In this document: one piece after another, positions 8,838 through 19,052 of the stretch
Layout of the letters: every line of letters begins with the position of its first letter
Position numbering within the stretch: the first letter of the stretch is position 1
Source of the DNA: Acidobacteriaceae bacterium
Lineage (GTDB): Bacteria; Acidobacteriota; Terriglobia; Terriglobales; Acidobacteriaceae
Assembly: GCA_030038195.1 (NCBI GenBank)
Contig: JASHPJ010000030.1
Location: 1 to 64,000, forward strand
Direction of reading: 5' to 3'
DNA: 64,000 nt
Made by a program: the position numbers and the translations under genes
Notes under the pieces: model-generated
Told to the model about the DNA's origin: nothing
Database searches by the model: none
Seen by the model: only the letters and a program-made list of their open reading frames with translations

Positions 8838-10829
8838 CTACTTTACCGGCTCGGCATCCAGCGTGATCACTGCAAACGGCTGCAGCTCAATCTTTGTCAC
8901 CTCGCCCGCGCGCAGCCGCTTCGGCGCCTGCCCACGGTCGGCCGTCCACGGGCTGTGCGCCCGGTAACTCCGCGCCGCACCCTCCGGCAACTCGAAGGCT
9001 TTCGCCACGTCCAGCGCAAACTCCTGCGCGTGGTCTGCCGGATTCCGCAGCGTTACAATCCCCTTCTCCGGCGTCCACGCAGCCCAGCCATACACCTCGA
9101 GCTTGCCTGGATCGCCGCCGAGCCAGTGCGTGTCTTTGAGCACCGCCGCATTGGCGCGCGACCACTTCGCCGCCTCGGCCAGCGCATCCCAGTCTTCCTT
9201 GGTCAGCAGCGACGGCGTGATGTACATCTCCTGCAATTGCGTACCCGAGCCGAAGTAGTCGTGCACCTCGTCGATGAAGTCGTTGTCCGGGTCCGTGTCG
9301 AGATGCAGCGCCTCTTTTGCGAAGATCAGCCCGTGCAGCATGAGCGAGTTCAGCGGATAGAGCGGTCCGCCTTCGACGATATTGCGATAGGTCTGCTCAT
9401 CGCGATAGGTGATCCACTTCTGCCGCCAGCTTCCCACGCCGTCAAAGCTGTGATCGTCGCCGCCGCGCCAGATCGAGTCCGCGTAGCGCAGCCAGAAGGG
9501 GGAGGGCCGCGTACCGGTGGTCAGGTTGATGTAGATGTCCGGCTCCTGCTCGCGCAGCCGCCCGATGAGATGAATTGCCGCCGAAAAATCGCTGTCGAAC
9601 AGGCTGCCGGGAAACACCGTGCTCGCGTTGCCCGTGCCGTCGAACTTGAACTGGTTCACGCCGTACTTCGAGATCATCTGCAGGCAGGTCTTTTCGAAGA
9701 GGCCGTAGTATTTCGGCGCCGAGAGAGCGAATCCGCCCTTCACCGTCTCGTATCCGGCTGCCTCGCCGGCGGCGATGCGCTCTTTCTTGGCCTCGCTGTA
9801 ACCGCCCCACGGCGACAGCCACACGCCAATGCCAAATCCATACTGCGCCGCCGCCTCATGAATCCTGGTGAACCCGTTGGGCAATCCCGAGTCGAATCCC
9901 CACAGTGTATGCGTATCGTCCCAGCCGTCGTCGAAGAGGAACGAGTCCATGGTCACGCCGCGTTTGCGCACCAGCTCCTCGCCAAAGGCGCGCACGCGGT
10001 CCAGGGCCTCCGCCTCGTTGTAGCGCTCGCCGTAGCCGATGTCGTACCACGAGTTGTAGTGCAGGAAAGTGCGATACGGGTGCGCGCGCTCGAGCTCGAT
10101 GTAGCGCAGGAAATCCCGCCGCATCTGCCCCGGCGCAGCCACGCCGATCACCGACGAGTACGTGACTGGATTCCCCGGCTCCAGCGGCAGCGTTCGCTCG
10201 AGAAGCGACGTCGCCTGTCCGCTGTCCACTGCGCTGTGACACAGCGGAAACTCGAAACCGAAGAAGAAATTCCCATCCACGAGTGGAGAGCCCGGCACAC
10301 GGCCCACTACCTGCGCATCCGGCGCGGCAAAGTCGAACATGCGCACCTCGGCCAGGTTCACCGGCTGGCCTTCGGCCTTCAGCGTGATCTCCTGCCGGAT
10401 GTAATTTGTCCCCTCGCGCAGAATGGCGCACCAGCGCACGGCCAGCGCACCGTGGCTCAGATCTGCGCAGACTTCGTTGCCCGCAATCCGCTCCGCCGCA
10501 CGCGAGGCCGCCGGCCTGGCTGCAACTGCCGACCGCACCGGCGACGCACTCAGCGTCATCTGCGACGCGGCCACCACGCTGCCATCACCAAACTTCAGGC
10601 TGAAGGCCTCGCCCGGATCAAGCCGCGCTCCCGTCCGGCGATCCTCCACGCCCGCCACGCGCAGGCTCCCGTTGGCAACCTCGAATTTTGCCGTCAGCCG
10701 CTCGCTGCGCAGCGTATACCCGGTCATTCCCTGCGCCGACCCGCCCACAGCGGCACACCAACACCCCACTGCAAAGGCCAGGGCCTTCACCGTCCTCCAC
10801 CTGCAAACCCCTTCACGCATCCTGATCAC
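8838..10829 (-). CDS. Alpha-galactosidase-like glycoside hydrolase (clan GH-D type)
   Basis: FLHYNSWYDIGYGERYNE...DSFLFDDGWDD...FGIGVWLSPWGGY...NQFKFDGTGN...DIYINLTTGTRPSPFWL; signal peptide. Confidence 0.75.
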   Translation of the reverse strand: MIRMREGVCRWRTVKALAFAVGCWCAAVGGSAQGMTGYTLRSERLTAKFEVANGSLRVAGVEDRRTGARLDPGEAFSLKFGDGSVVAASQMTLSASPVRSAVAARPAASRAAERIAGNEVCADLSHGALAVRWCAILREGTNYIRQEITLKAEGQPVNLAEVRMFDFAAPDAQVVGRVPGSPLVDGNFFFGFEFPLCHSAVDSGQATSLLERTLPLEPGNPVTYSSVIGVAAPGQMRRDFLRYIELERAHPYRTFLHYNSWYDIGYGERYNEAEALDRVRAFGEELVRKRGVTMDSFLFDDGWDDTHTLWGFDSGLPNGFTRIHEAAAQYGFGIGVWLSPWGGYSEAKKERIAAGEAAGYETVKGGFALSAPKYYGLFEKTCLQMISKYGVNQFKFDGTGNASTVFPGSLFDSDFSAAIHLIGRLREQEPDIYINLTTGTRPSPFWLRYADSIWRGGDDHSFDGVGSWRQKWITYRDEQTYRNIVEGGPLYPLNSLMLHGLIFAKEALHLDTDPDNDFIDEVHDYFGSGTQLQEMYITPSLLTKEDWDALAEAAKWSRANAAVLKDTHWLGGDPGKLEVYGWAAWTPEKGIVTLRNPADHAQEFALDVAKAFELPEGAARSYRAHSPWTADRGQAPKRLRAGEVTKIELQPFAVITLDAEPVK

Positions 10830-10848
10830 GCTCCCGCACCATTCGCCA

Positions 10849-10858
10849 AGTGTACACT
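10849..10858. promoter_or_regulatory. 10-bp palindrome AGTGTACACT at the divergent GH promoter region
   Basis: Perfect palindrome 20 bp upstream of the 10829 start; TGTACAC heptamer recurs at 15473-15479 upstream of the other alpha-galactosidase. Confidence 0.3.
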
Positions 10859-11000
10859 ATAGGAAAATAAAAACAATAAAAAGGTTGAAATCGAAATATA
10901 CCTCGGATACACTCGGCTTCGATCGATCTGCATCCGCTGACTACCTGTCAACCGCCGGCCCTGTTCTCTCGCCGCCCAACCGTTACCATACTGGAGAACT

Positions 11001-13100
11001 ATGCCGGAGTCGAAGATGACCTCTCAACTATGCCGCGCTGCGCTTCTGCCTGCCCTTATCGCCTTGCTCTTTCCGGTCGCGCTCATCGCGCAGCCCGCGT
11101 CTGGCGCCGCGTTCGTCAACACGCTCATGCCGTTGCCCGCATCGCTGACGGCCAGGCCCGGCAGCCTGCCGATCAACGGCTCGTTCAGCTATGCCATCCA
11201 CGGCAACGCCGGCGCGCGGCTGAGCCAGGCCGCGGTCCGCTTCATCGGCCGGCTCGAAATGCGCACCGGCGTGCAGCTCGCGCGCACACCCGCTGCATCT
11301 GGCGCCACGCTCAGCATCGATGTGGCCACGCCCGCCTCCAGCCCTTACCCCACGCTCGGCGAAGACGAGAGCTATACCCTCGACATCGACGATCACAGCA
11401 TTGCGCTTCGCGCCAAAACCGACGTCGGCGCACTCCACGGCCTTGAAACCCTACTCCAGCTCGCGCAGCCCGCCGGCTCCTCGTTCCTCTTTCCCGCCGT
11501 GCACATTGAAGACGCGCCGCGCTTTCCCTGGCGCGGGCTCATGCTCGACTGCGGGCGGCACTTTCTTCCCGTCGACGTGATCGATCGCACCCTCGATGGC
11601 ATGGCTGCCGTGAAGCTCAACGTGCTCCACTGGCACCTGACGGAAGACCAGGGTTTCCGCGTGGAGAGCCGCGTCTTTCCCAAGCTGCAAGGGCTTGGCT
11701 CCAACGGACTCTACTACACGCAGCAGCAGATAAGCGAGGTCATCACCTACGCCGCGGCGCGCGGCATCCGCGTGGTGCCCGAATTCGACATGCCCGGCCA
11801 CTCCACCTCGTGGCTGGTGGGCTATCCGGAGCTGGGCAGCGCGCCCGGTCCCTACTCCGTGCAGACCGTCTTCGGCATCCACGACGCCGCGCTCGACCCC
11901 ACGCGCGAGTCCACCTACAAGTTTCTCGACGCGTTCCTAGGCGAGATGGCGCACCTGTTCCCCGATGATTACATGCACATCGGCGGCGACGAGAGCAACG
12001 GCAAGCAGTGGGCTGCAAACCCGCACATCCAGGCCTTCATGCGCGCACACGGACTCAAGACATCCGCCGAGCTGCAGGCTTACTTCAACACGCGCATCGA
12101 GAAGATCCTGGCCAGGTATCACAAGCGCATGGTGGGCTGGGACGAGATTCTCAGCCCCAATCTGCCGCGCGACGCGGTCATCCAGAACTGGCACGGAACC
12201 GAGTTCCTGATCAACGCGGCCAGGCAGGGACACAACGGCATCTACTCCCACGCCTACTATCTCGACCACATGTACTCGGCCGCCGACGTGTTCCTCGCCG
12301 ATCCCATCCCGCCCGGCTCCGATCTCACGCCTGAGCAGTCCAAGCTGATCCTGGGCGGCGAGGCCTGCATGTGGGGCGAGCACATCTCGCCGCTCACCAT
12401 CGACTCGCGCATCTGGCCGCGCGCGGCGGCAGTGGCCGAGCGTTTCTGGTCGCCGGCCTCCGACCGCGACGTGGACGACATGTATCGCCGACTTGCCATC
12501 GAATCCATCCGGCTCGATGCCGAGGGGCTCACGCACCTTTCTTACCCGGAGCGCGCGCTGCGCCAGCTTGCCGGCGCGGAAGACGACGGCGCACTCGCGC
12601 TCTTTGCCTCGACCCTCCAGCCGGTCGACTTCTCCGAGCGCTACCGTGAGCAGCACACAACACAGCTCACACCGCTCGATCAGCTCGTGGACGCCGTGCA
12701 CCCTGACCCGCCGCTGCGCCACCAGCTTGAACTGCTCGTCAACGCCGCGCTCAACAGTGACAAGGACCCGGGCGACAAGGACGCACTGGATCAGTTGCAA
12801 ACCATCTTTCGCTACTGGGTCTACGCCGCACCCGCGCTGGAGAGCATGGCGGTGCGCAATCCGCTGCTTCAACTAGAGACGAACCGCATCAGTCAGTGGC
12901 CCAAGCTCGGCCAGATCGGCCTGGATGCAATCACATATCTGCGCTCGGGCAACGCCCCACCGGCCGGATGGCAGGCCGAGCAGACCGCATTCATCCAGGA
13001 AGCCGCCAAGCCGCAGGAGCTGGTCGACTTCGTCGTGCTTACGCAACTCCAAAAGCTCGTCGACGCCGCAGCCTCCACAAAACCACATCCGGGACAATAG
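11001..13100 (+). CDS. GH20 beta-N-acetylhexosaminidase
   Basis: GLMLDCGRHFLPVDVIDRTLDGMAAVKLNVLHWHLTEDQGFR...VVPEFDMPGHSTSW...DDYMHIGGDESNGKQW...MVGWDEIL...GGEACMWGEH. Confidence 0.95.
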   Translation: MPESKMTSQLCRAALLPALIALLFPVALIAQPASGAAFVNTLMPLPASLTARPGSLPINGSFSYAIHGNAGARLSQAAVRFIGRLEMRTGVQLARTPAASGATLSIDVATPASSPYPTLGEDESYTLDIDDHSIALRAKTDVGALHGLETLLQLAQPAGSSFLFPAVHIEDAPRFPWRGLMLDCGRHFLPVDVIDRTLDGMAAVKLNVLHWHLTEDQGFRVESRVFPKLQGLGSNGLYYTQQQISEVITYAAARGIRVVPEFDMPGHSTSWLVGYPELGSAPGPYSVQTVFGIHDAALDPTRESTYKFLDAFLGEMAHLFPDDYMHIGGDESNGKQWAANPHIQAFMRAHGLKTSAELQAYFNTRIEKILARYHKRMVGWDEILSPNLPRDAVIQNWHGTEFLINAARQGHNGIYSHAYYLDHMYSAADVFLADPIPPGSDLTPEQSKLILGGEACMWGEHISPLTIDSRIWPRAAAVAERFWSPASDRDVDDMYRRLAIESIRLDAEGLTHLSYPERALRQLAGAEDDGALALFASTLQPVDFSERYREQHTTQLTPLDQLVDAVHPDPPLRHQLELLVNAALNSDKDPGDKDALDQLQTIFRYWVYAAPALESMAVRNPLLQLETNRISQWPKLGQIGLDAITYLRSGNAPPAGWQAEQTAFIQEAAKPQELVDFVVLTQLQKLVDAAASTKPHPGQ

Positions 13101-13128
13101 CAGCTTCAATCGGCAGAAACACGGGTAC

Positions 13129-13192
13129 TCCACTTTCACCGCAGTTTTATCGCGGTTAAGGTGGGATACAAATATTCCAGTTTTTTATCGTC
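13129..13192. terminator. Candidate bidirectional terminator between convergent GH20 and GH36 genes
   Basis: TCCACTTTCACCGC (13129-13142) pairs with GCGGTTAAGGTGGGA (13152-13166), 13 bp with one mismatch, followed by a GTTTTTTATC tract. Confidence 0.5.
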
Positions 13193-13236
13193 CTTTCTGA
13201 CCATCCACGAACCTGGGTGGAAAAGCACAAACACCA

Positions 13237-15459
13237 CTACTTCCGGTCCAGCCGAAACGCGGCAGCCTGAAAGTCCCCTTTGAAGCTCGCGTCCATCGCC
13301 AGCCCGTGATGCATCCACCACGCGCCGCTGGCGGTTGCGGGCGTGTCCGGGCCGGCTTTGCCTTCAATTGCGCTCAGCGTGTACTCGGCCTTGGGGTTCA
13401 GTCCTTCGAGCTTCAGCAGCGGGAACCCGCGTCCTTCCTGTGTCGAATGAATGAACGCAAACACCACCGCCTGGCCCTGGTCGCGGCGCACTGTCTCCGT
13501 GGCGGAAAACTCGCTGCCGTTCAGCGGCGAGATCAGCCGGTAGAGCTCGCCCTGCACAATCGTCGGCTGCACCTGTTTGTAGGCCGCGATCAGCCGCTTG
13601 GCGGTCGCGGTCTCCTCGGGCGTCCACTTGGTAATGTCGGCGCCGATGCCCAGCGAGCCCTGCATCGAGCTGAGCAGCCGGTACTGGAGCGACGTGGCAC
13701 GATTGTTCATCCAGTGCGGCGAGTCGGTCACCCAGTCCATCATCACCTGCGGCGTGTAGGCGTAGGTGAATCCGTTCTGGATGGTCAGCCGGTCAAAGGG
13801 ATCGGTATTGTCCGAGGGCCACACCTCGTCCACGTAGCGCAAAATACCCAGGTCGACGCGCCCGCCGCCGCCTGAGCAGGACTCGATCTCTACCTTGGGA
13901 TGCTTTTGCCGCAGCTCGGCCAGAATCGAGTACAGGTTGCGCGTGAAGGCTACGTACACATCCTTTTGCTCGCTGGCGGGAAGCTGGTCCCATCCCGGCT
14001 CGCTCCAGTTGCGGTTGTAATCCCACTTGAGGAAAGCGATATCGTTCTCAGTGAGCAGCTTGTCGAGAAAGCCGAAGACGTAGGCGCGCACATCGGGCCG
14101 GGCCAGGTTGAGCACAAGCTGGTTGCGCTGCTCGGTCTCCGGACGCCCCGGAAAGCGCAGCACCCAGTCCGGATGCTTGCGATACAGATCGGAGTCCGGA
14201 TTCACCATCTCCGGCTCGACCCACAGCCCGAAGTCCATGCCCAGCGCATGCACCTTATCGATGAGCGGCTTGAGCCCATGCGGGAACTTCTGCGGATTCA
14301 CATACCAGTCGCCCAGGCCGGCATGATCGTTCTTGCGCTGGCCGAACCAGCCGTCGTCCATCACGAAGCGGTCCACGCCGAGCGCCGCGGCTTTCTCGGC
14401 CAGCGCCATCTGCCCGGCCTCGCTCACGTTGAACTCGGTCGCTTCCCACGAGTTGTAAAGCACCGGCCTTGGCCGCGGCATCTCCGCGCCCCTGGTTGCC
14501 TCGGTGCGCGGCAGAATGTGCTTCAGCTCGTAGAGGTGCAGCACACGCGACGCTCCGCCCAGCCCATGCGCCGAGTAGCCGCCATAGAACACCGGCGTCT
14601 CCAGCGACTGCCCGGGATGGAGCACGTAACCAAAGTCGAAGGGATTGAAACCGCCGGTTACGCGGATCGCGTCGAGCTGGTCGCGTTCCACGGTGATGCG
14701 CCACGAGCCGCTCCAGCCCAGCGCGCCAAACCATACTTCGCCGTGCTCTTCATCGGCCGCGCCGGCCTGAATGGCAAACCACGGATTCGCCTGGTGGCCG
14801 GTCGAGCCGCGCCGGCTCTCCATCACCCGCTCGCCGTGCTCGAACGGCACCTGATTCAGCGTCCACTCGCCGGCCCAGCGGCCGGTCAGGTAGTTCAGCG
14901 TGTACTTGCCGGCCGGCAGCGCCCACGAGGCCGCCGCGGCCTGCTCGATAGTCACCGGCTCCGCATCACGGTTCTCGATGGTCGCCGACCGGGCCAGCAC
15001 GCCCGTCTCCGGGTCCATCGCGTAGTGCAGCGTCACGTAGATGGGCCGCTCGATGTCCTTCAGCTCCACGTCGAAGCCGTGCTCGGTGGCCTTGTGGCTC
15101 GCGTAGTGGAGCACCAGGTCGCGGTTGCCGTCAGCAAAGGTGATCTTCAGCGCCGGCTCCACGTAAAGCCCCGCACCCCATCCGGGGTACTCCTGTGGCG
15201 TATTCGTGTAAGAGTCGTCGAAAGAGGCCCATTCCGGCATCGGTTTCGCCGCGGGAAAACTGTCTGTCGCGCCCAGCCGTCCGCCCCAGTAGAGCTGCTG
15301 CAGCTCGCCACGCGGGTTCACCCCAAAGACATACGAAACGTTGCCGCCATCGAGGCGAAACACCTGCGTCGCCGAGTCGAAGCTCACCGTCGACGGCTGC
15401 GCTTCCGCCGACCAGGCCGCAAGCGTTAAAGCCGCGGCCATTGTAAAGGCTTTCAGCAT
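13237..15459 (-). CDS. GH36 alpha-galactosidase, secreted
   Basis: PRPVLYNSWEATEFNVSEAGQMALAEKAAALGVDRFVMDDGWFGQRKNDHAGLGDWYVNPQKFPHGLKPLID...DFGLWVEPEMVNPDSDLYRKHPDWVL...FLKWDYNRNW...IESCSGGGGRVDLGIL; signal-peptide ATG at 15459. Confidence 0.96.
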   Translation of the reverse strand: MLKAFTMAAALTLAAWSAEAQPSTVSFDSATQVFRLDGGNVSYVFGVNPRGELQQLYWGGRLGATDSFPAAKPMPEWASFDDSYTNTPQEYPGWGAGLYVEPALKITFADGNRDLVLHYASHKATEHGFDVELKDIERPIYVTLHYAMDPETGVLARSATIENRDAEPVTIEQAAAASWALPAGKYTLNYLTGRWAGEWTLNQVPFEHGERVMESRRGSTGHQANPWFAIQAGAADEEHGEVWFGALGWSGSWRITVERDQLDAIRVTGGFNPFDFGYVLHPGQSLETPVFYGGYSAHGLGGASRVLHLYELKHILPRTEATRGAEMPRPRPVLYNSWEATEFNVSEAGQMALAEKAAALGVDRFVMDDGWFGQRKNDHAGLGDWYVNPQKFPHGLKPLIDKVHALGMDFGLWVEPEMVNPDSDLYRKHPDWVLRFPGRPETEQRNQLVLNLARPDVRAYVFGFLDKLLTENDIAFLKWDYNRNWSEPGWDQLPASEQKDVYVAFTRNLYSILAELRQKHPKVEIESCSGGGGRVDLGILRYVDEVWPSDNTDPFDRLTIQNGFTYAYTPQVMMDWVTDSPHWMNNRATSLQYRLLSSMQGSLGIGADITKWTPEETATAKRLIAAYKQVQPTIVQGELYRLISPLNGSEFSATETVRRDQGQAVVFAFIHSTQEGRGFPLLKLEGLNPKAEYTLSAIEGKAGPDTPATASGAWWMHHGLAMDASFKGDFQAAAFRLDRK

Positions 15460-15786
15460 GGACCGTTCTCCTTGTACACGTATAGAAGCCGCACCATCAT
15501 ACCATCCATAAGCGCCGTGGCTTCTGATCGGACGGGGCAATCGCAGGGAAGGAATCATGAGGATTTTTACCCGGCTCCTACAGGGCTGATTCAATCTTTC
15601 CTTTTCGCTTCCCAGGGTTGCGTCCGCCTCGGCGGACTTCCCCCTGGGCTATTTTCCGCTTGTCCCTCCAGGACGAAGAAATGGCGCTGCTCGAGCGGTT
15701 GTAGCGGCGGCTCTCTCTCTGTGCTTCGTGGAAATCTGCACCCGTGCGATCCACTATTCTGAAGATGTGCTTCACGGAGGTCCCGG

Positions 15787-17235
15787 ATGCTTTCCCTCGC
15801 CGTAACCGCACCCGCAACTCCTACACCACCGGAAGAGATTGCCGCCGCGCTCGAACACATCGGTCCGCTCCACGGGCTGCCGCTCGAAGAGCGCCTGTGG
15901 CTGGCCCGCAATGGTCGCGAGGTGGTGGCCGGCGCGGGCGAAGTGCTGTTTGAAGAAGGGGCGGTCGCCGAGCACATGGTGCTCATCCTCAAGGGCGAGA
16001 TTCACGTCCGCCGCCTGCACGGCGGGCCCATGGCCTTGTTCATCGGCCGCACCGGCCAGATGACCGGCCTGCTGCCCTACTCGCGCATGAAGGGCTATGG
16101 CGGCCAGGGACTGGCCATCTCGCCGGTCTGGGCGCTGCTCATTCATCGCGACGATTTTCCTGCCATGCTGGCGGCCATTCCCTCCATGGCCCAGCGCTCG
16201 GTGAGTACGCTGCTTGACCGCGTGCGCGAGGTCACGCGCATCGAGCAGCAGGCGGAAAAGCTCACGGCGCTCGGCAAGCTGGCCGGCAACCTGGCCCACG
16301 AGCTCAACAATCCAGCCTCAGCCGCGCAGCGCGCCGCCGCCACGCTGGTTGAAGCACTGCAGGCCAACCGCAACAACCGCTTCAAGCTGGTCAAGCTGGC
16401 GCTCAAGGAAGAGCAGATTCGCGGCATTGTTGCGTGGGAGGAAAAAGTGCTCACCCGCACACTGCCCGTGCCCGCACCTGCGCCGGAGCCGGGCGCGCTG
16501 GCCTTTATCTCGCGCGAGGAAGCCCTCCGCGCATGGCTGGCCGGCATCGGCTGCGAAGACGTGTGGGAGATCGCGCCGCAGCTTGCCGAGCAGTGCGTCA
16601 CCGCCGCCGATCTCGACGAGCTTCGCGCTATCTTGAGCCCGGCCGAGCTGTGCATCTCGCTCCAGTTCTTTGCGCGCTACCTGCGCTCCACGCGGGCCGC
16701 AGAAACGCTGGTCAACTCCACCGCGCGCATCTTCGACCTCATCGGCGCCGTCAAGGACTACTCCAACATGGACCGCGCGCCTATCCTCGAAGTGGACGTG
16801 CCGGCCGGCCTGGACGCCACGCTGCAGATGATGCGCTCGCGCATGGACCATGTGCAGATCGAGCGCGACTACGCGCCCGATCTGCCGCGCATCAGCGCCT
16901 ACGGCGGCGAGCTGAACCAGGTGTGGACCGCGCTCATCGAAAACGCGCTCGACGCGCTCGGCAATCACGGCCTGCTGCGCATCACCTGCCGGCTCGAAGG
17001 CGAAATGCTGCTGGTGGAAATCTGGGACACCGGCCCCGGCATCCCGCCCGAGCTGCAGGAGCGCATCTTCGAGCCGTTCTTTACAACCAAGGCGCCGGGC
17101 CGCGGCCTGGGTCTCGGCCTCGACTACGCCATGCGCATCGTCCGCAAGCACCGCGGCCACCTGAGCGTGAAATCCGAGCCGGGCTCCACATGCTTCCGCG
17201 TCCGTCTGCCGCTGGACCAGTTGCAGGCGTACTGA
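15787..17235 (+). CDS. Histidine kinase with N-terminal cyclic-nucleotide-binding (CRP-like) domain
   Basis: N-terminus AGEVLFEEGAVAEHMVLILKGEIHVRR; then KLAGNLAHELNNPASAAQRAA H-box; GLGLGLDYAMRIVRKHRGHLSVKSEPGSTCF ATPase motifs. Confidence 0.88.
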   Translation: MLSLAVTAPATPTPPEEIAAALEHIGPLHGLPLEERLWLARNGREVVAGAGEVLFEEGAVAEHMVLILKGEIHVRRLHGGPMALFIGRTGQMTGLLPYSRMKGYGGQGLAISPVWALLIHRDDFPAMLAAIPSMAQRSVSTLLDRVREVTRIEQQAEKLTALGKLAGNLAHELNNPASAAQRAAATLVEALQANRNNRFKLVKLALKEEQIRGIVAWEEKVLTRTLPVPAPAPEPGALAFISREEALRAWLAGIGCEDVWEIAPQLAEQCVTAADLDELRAILSPAELCISLQFFARYLRSTRAAETLVNSTARIFDLIGAVKDYSNMDRAPILEVDVPAGLDATLQMMRSRMDHVQIERDYAPDLPRISAYGGELNQVWTALIENALDALGNHGLLRITCRLEGEMLLVEIWDTGPGIPPELQERIFEPFFTTKAPGRGLGLGLDYAMRIVRKHRGHLSVKSEPGSTCFRVRLPLDQLQAY

Positions 17236-17267
17236 GCCGGCTCCGGGCAACAGGGCGGACCGTGCGC

Positions 17268-18344
17268 TCAGGCGGCCAGGGCTTTCGCGGGGCGGCGGCG
17301 GGAGATGAAAAATTCGTACATGCAGGCGGCAACGCCAAAGGAGACAACTGCGGTCGCCACGCCGAAGAGCAACTGCAAGGCGGGCGAGGTGGCGTAGGGC
17401 AGAAACTGATCGCGCACGATCGCGTTCAGCAGGAAGACGAGCAGAGAGTAGTCGCCCAGACGCACGAGGAACGGAATCTTCCGGAGAGCGCCGCGCACCT
17501 GCATGTACATCCAGAGAGCCACGATCAGGGCGCCAATGAAGCTCAGCGGCCAGAGCACCCCGTACCGGCTGCCAAGCAGCAGGACTGCCAGTCCGGCGAG
17601 CGCGAGAGGGGCGTTGATGCGGATAGGGTAGCGCGCAGCGGCGACGCCGAAGCAGATCACCGACATGCGCCCGATGGGAGTAAACATAAGATTGGTTGAC
17701 CAGCGGGTCATCAGCGGATCGACGGCGTGGCCGACGGCAAGGCACAGCACCGCAAGCACCAGGAGACCGTACCAGCCAAACCGATTGGTGATGGTGCGAA
17801 GCAGCGGCCAGACGGCGTAGAGCTCGACGATGAAAGGGATAAACCACCAGGGTCCAACCGGCGGAATACCGTAGCCGAGGACGCTGGGCAAGCCAAAAAA
17901 CAGGAATGCCAGATCGAGTCCGAACCACCCGCTCACCGCCAGGGACATGGAGTGAATGGCCGACACGACAAACCAGGGAACCACCACCAGCGCGAACTGC
18001 GGATAGAGCTTCCTGATCCTGCCCCCCATAAATCCGATCCAGGAGGTGGGGTCGTCCCAGTGGCTTCGCGAGAGGCCGTACGCGGAAAGAAAAATGAAGA
18101 CCTGGACACCGAGATGTCCAAAGAACGAAAAGAATGCCTGGATGGCCAGCGAGGGGTGCTTCACCGTGTCAAGGAAGACCATGAACCTGGCCGGATCGAA
18201 GGTGAACTCGTTCTGGCGGGCCGGACTGACAAAGTGAAAGAAGTTATGGAAGACGATGGCTGTGATCGCCAGCCCTTTCAGGATGGCCGTGTCTTGGGTA
18301 TCCAGATTTCTTTCCACGAGCAGTTTCTCCGGGACGACCAACAT
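17268..18344 (-). CDS. Acyltransferase-3 family membrane protein
   Basis: LKGLAITAIVFHNFFHF...FISRRRPAKALAA with multiple hydrophobic segments. Confidence 0.75.
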   Translation of the reverse strand: MLVVPEKLLVERNLDTQDTAILKGLAITAIVFHNFFHFVSPARQNEFTFDPARFMVFLDTVKHPSLAIQAFFSFFGHLGVQVFIFLSAYGLSRSHWDDPTSWIGFMGGRIRKLYPQFALVVVPWFVVSAIHSMSLAVSGWFGLDLAFLFFGLPSVLGYGIPPVGPWWFIPFIVELYAVWPLLRTITNRFGWYGLLVLAVLCLAVGHAVDPLMTRWSTNLMFTPIGRMSVICFGVAAARYPIRINAPLALAGLAVLLLGSRYGVLWPLSFIGALIVALWMYMQVRGALRKIPFLVRLGDYSLLVFLLNAIVRDQFLPYATSPALQLLFGVATAVVSFGVAACMYEFFISRRRPAKALAA

Positions 18345-18545
18345 GTTTCTGTTGCGGGGAAAGCATCCTGAGAGCCGGCGGCCTGGGCAGTTTACAGGAC
18401 TTCATCGGCAAAACCACGCGTTCTTGATTTAAATCAGGTAATAAAAAGAAAAATCAGGCTTGCGCTTTCTGGAATTCTCGCGCTCGGGTCTCTGCTGGAG
18501 ACCACTGGTTTTTAAAGCCACGCACAGCGAGCTCGCATTTCTATC

Positions 18546-19052
18546 TTAAAACGATACATCGGCCGGCGCGGTCACCATCAGCACGGACTGGTCGCCGGTC
18601 TTCTGCTTCCACGCCGCACGGATGGCGTCGATCTTGGTGCGGTTGTCGGCGTTATCAGGATAGTCGATGATGAGCAGCTTGGAGCGCAGCCGCTCCGGCG
18701 TGGCCGCACCCTTGCCCAGCCACTGGCCGTAGACGTCCACCACGCTCAGTCCGTTGGGAAAGCGCGGAGTCACTTCCTGGTCAAGGAACGCACGCCACGC
18801 CACTTCGCTGACGCCTTTCTCCGGCTCGTCTGCGGGTCCAAGCCCAAAGTAGAGCCTTGTATCCACCCAGCCCTGCGCGTGGCCGGGATGCGCAGCATCG
18901 CCCGCCAGCGTGGGCGCAGCGGGCGCCGGAGCGGCGGTTTTATGCGCGCAGCCTGCGGACGCAATCAAGCCCAGCGCAGCCAGTAAAACCACGCTCAGCC
19001 GGACTTGTTTTCCTGATCCCTGACTCCTGATCCCTGTTCCCTGCTTCGTCAC
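18546..19052 (-). CDS. DUF3574-like lipoprotein
   Basis: Lipobox-type LGLIASAGC; VDTRLYFGLGPADE...FLDQEVTPRFPNGLSVVDVYGQW...KLLIIDYPDN. GTG start overlaps the upstream stop by 4 nt. Confidence 0.75.
   Translation of the reverse strand: MTKQGTGIRSQGSGKQVRLSVVLLAALGLIASAGCAHKTAAPAPAAPTLAGDAAHPGHAQGWVDTRLYFGLGPADEPEKGVSEVAWRAFLDQEVTPRFPNGLSVVDVYGQWLGKGAATPERLRSKLLIIDYPDNADNRTKIDAIRAAWKQKTGDQSVLMVTAPADVSF

Noticed and set aside
8499-10862. 787-aa plus-strand ORF
   Set aside because: Antisense to the gatZ-like and alpha-galactosidase genes, whose catalytic motifs are clear.
13900-15429. 509-aa plus-strand ORF
   Set aside because: Antisense to the GH36 gene.
16318-17928. 536-aa minus-strand ORF
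   Set aside because: Spans the antisense of the cNMP-histidine kinase and an alternate frame of the acyltransferase; no coherent domain.
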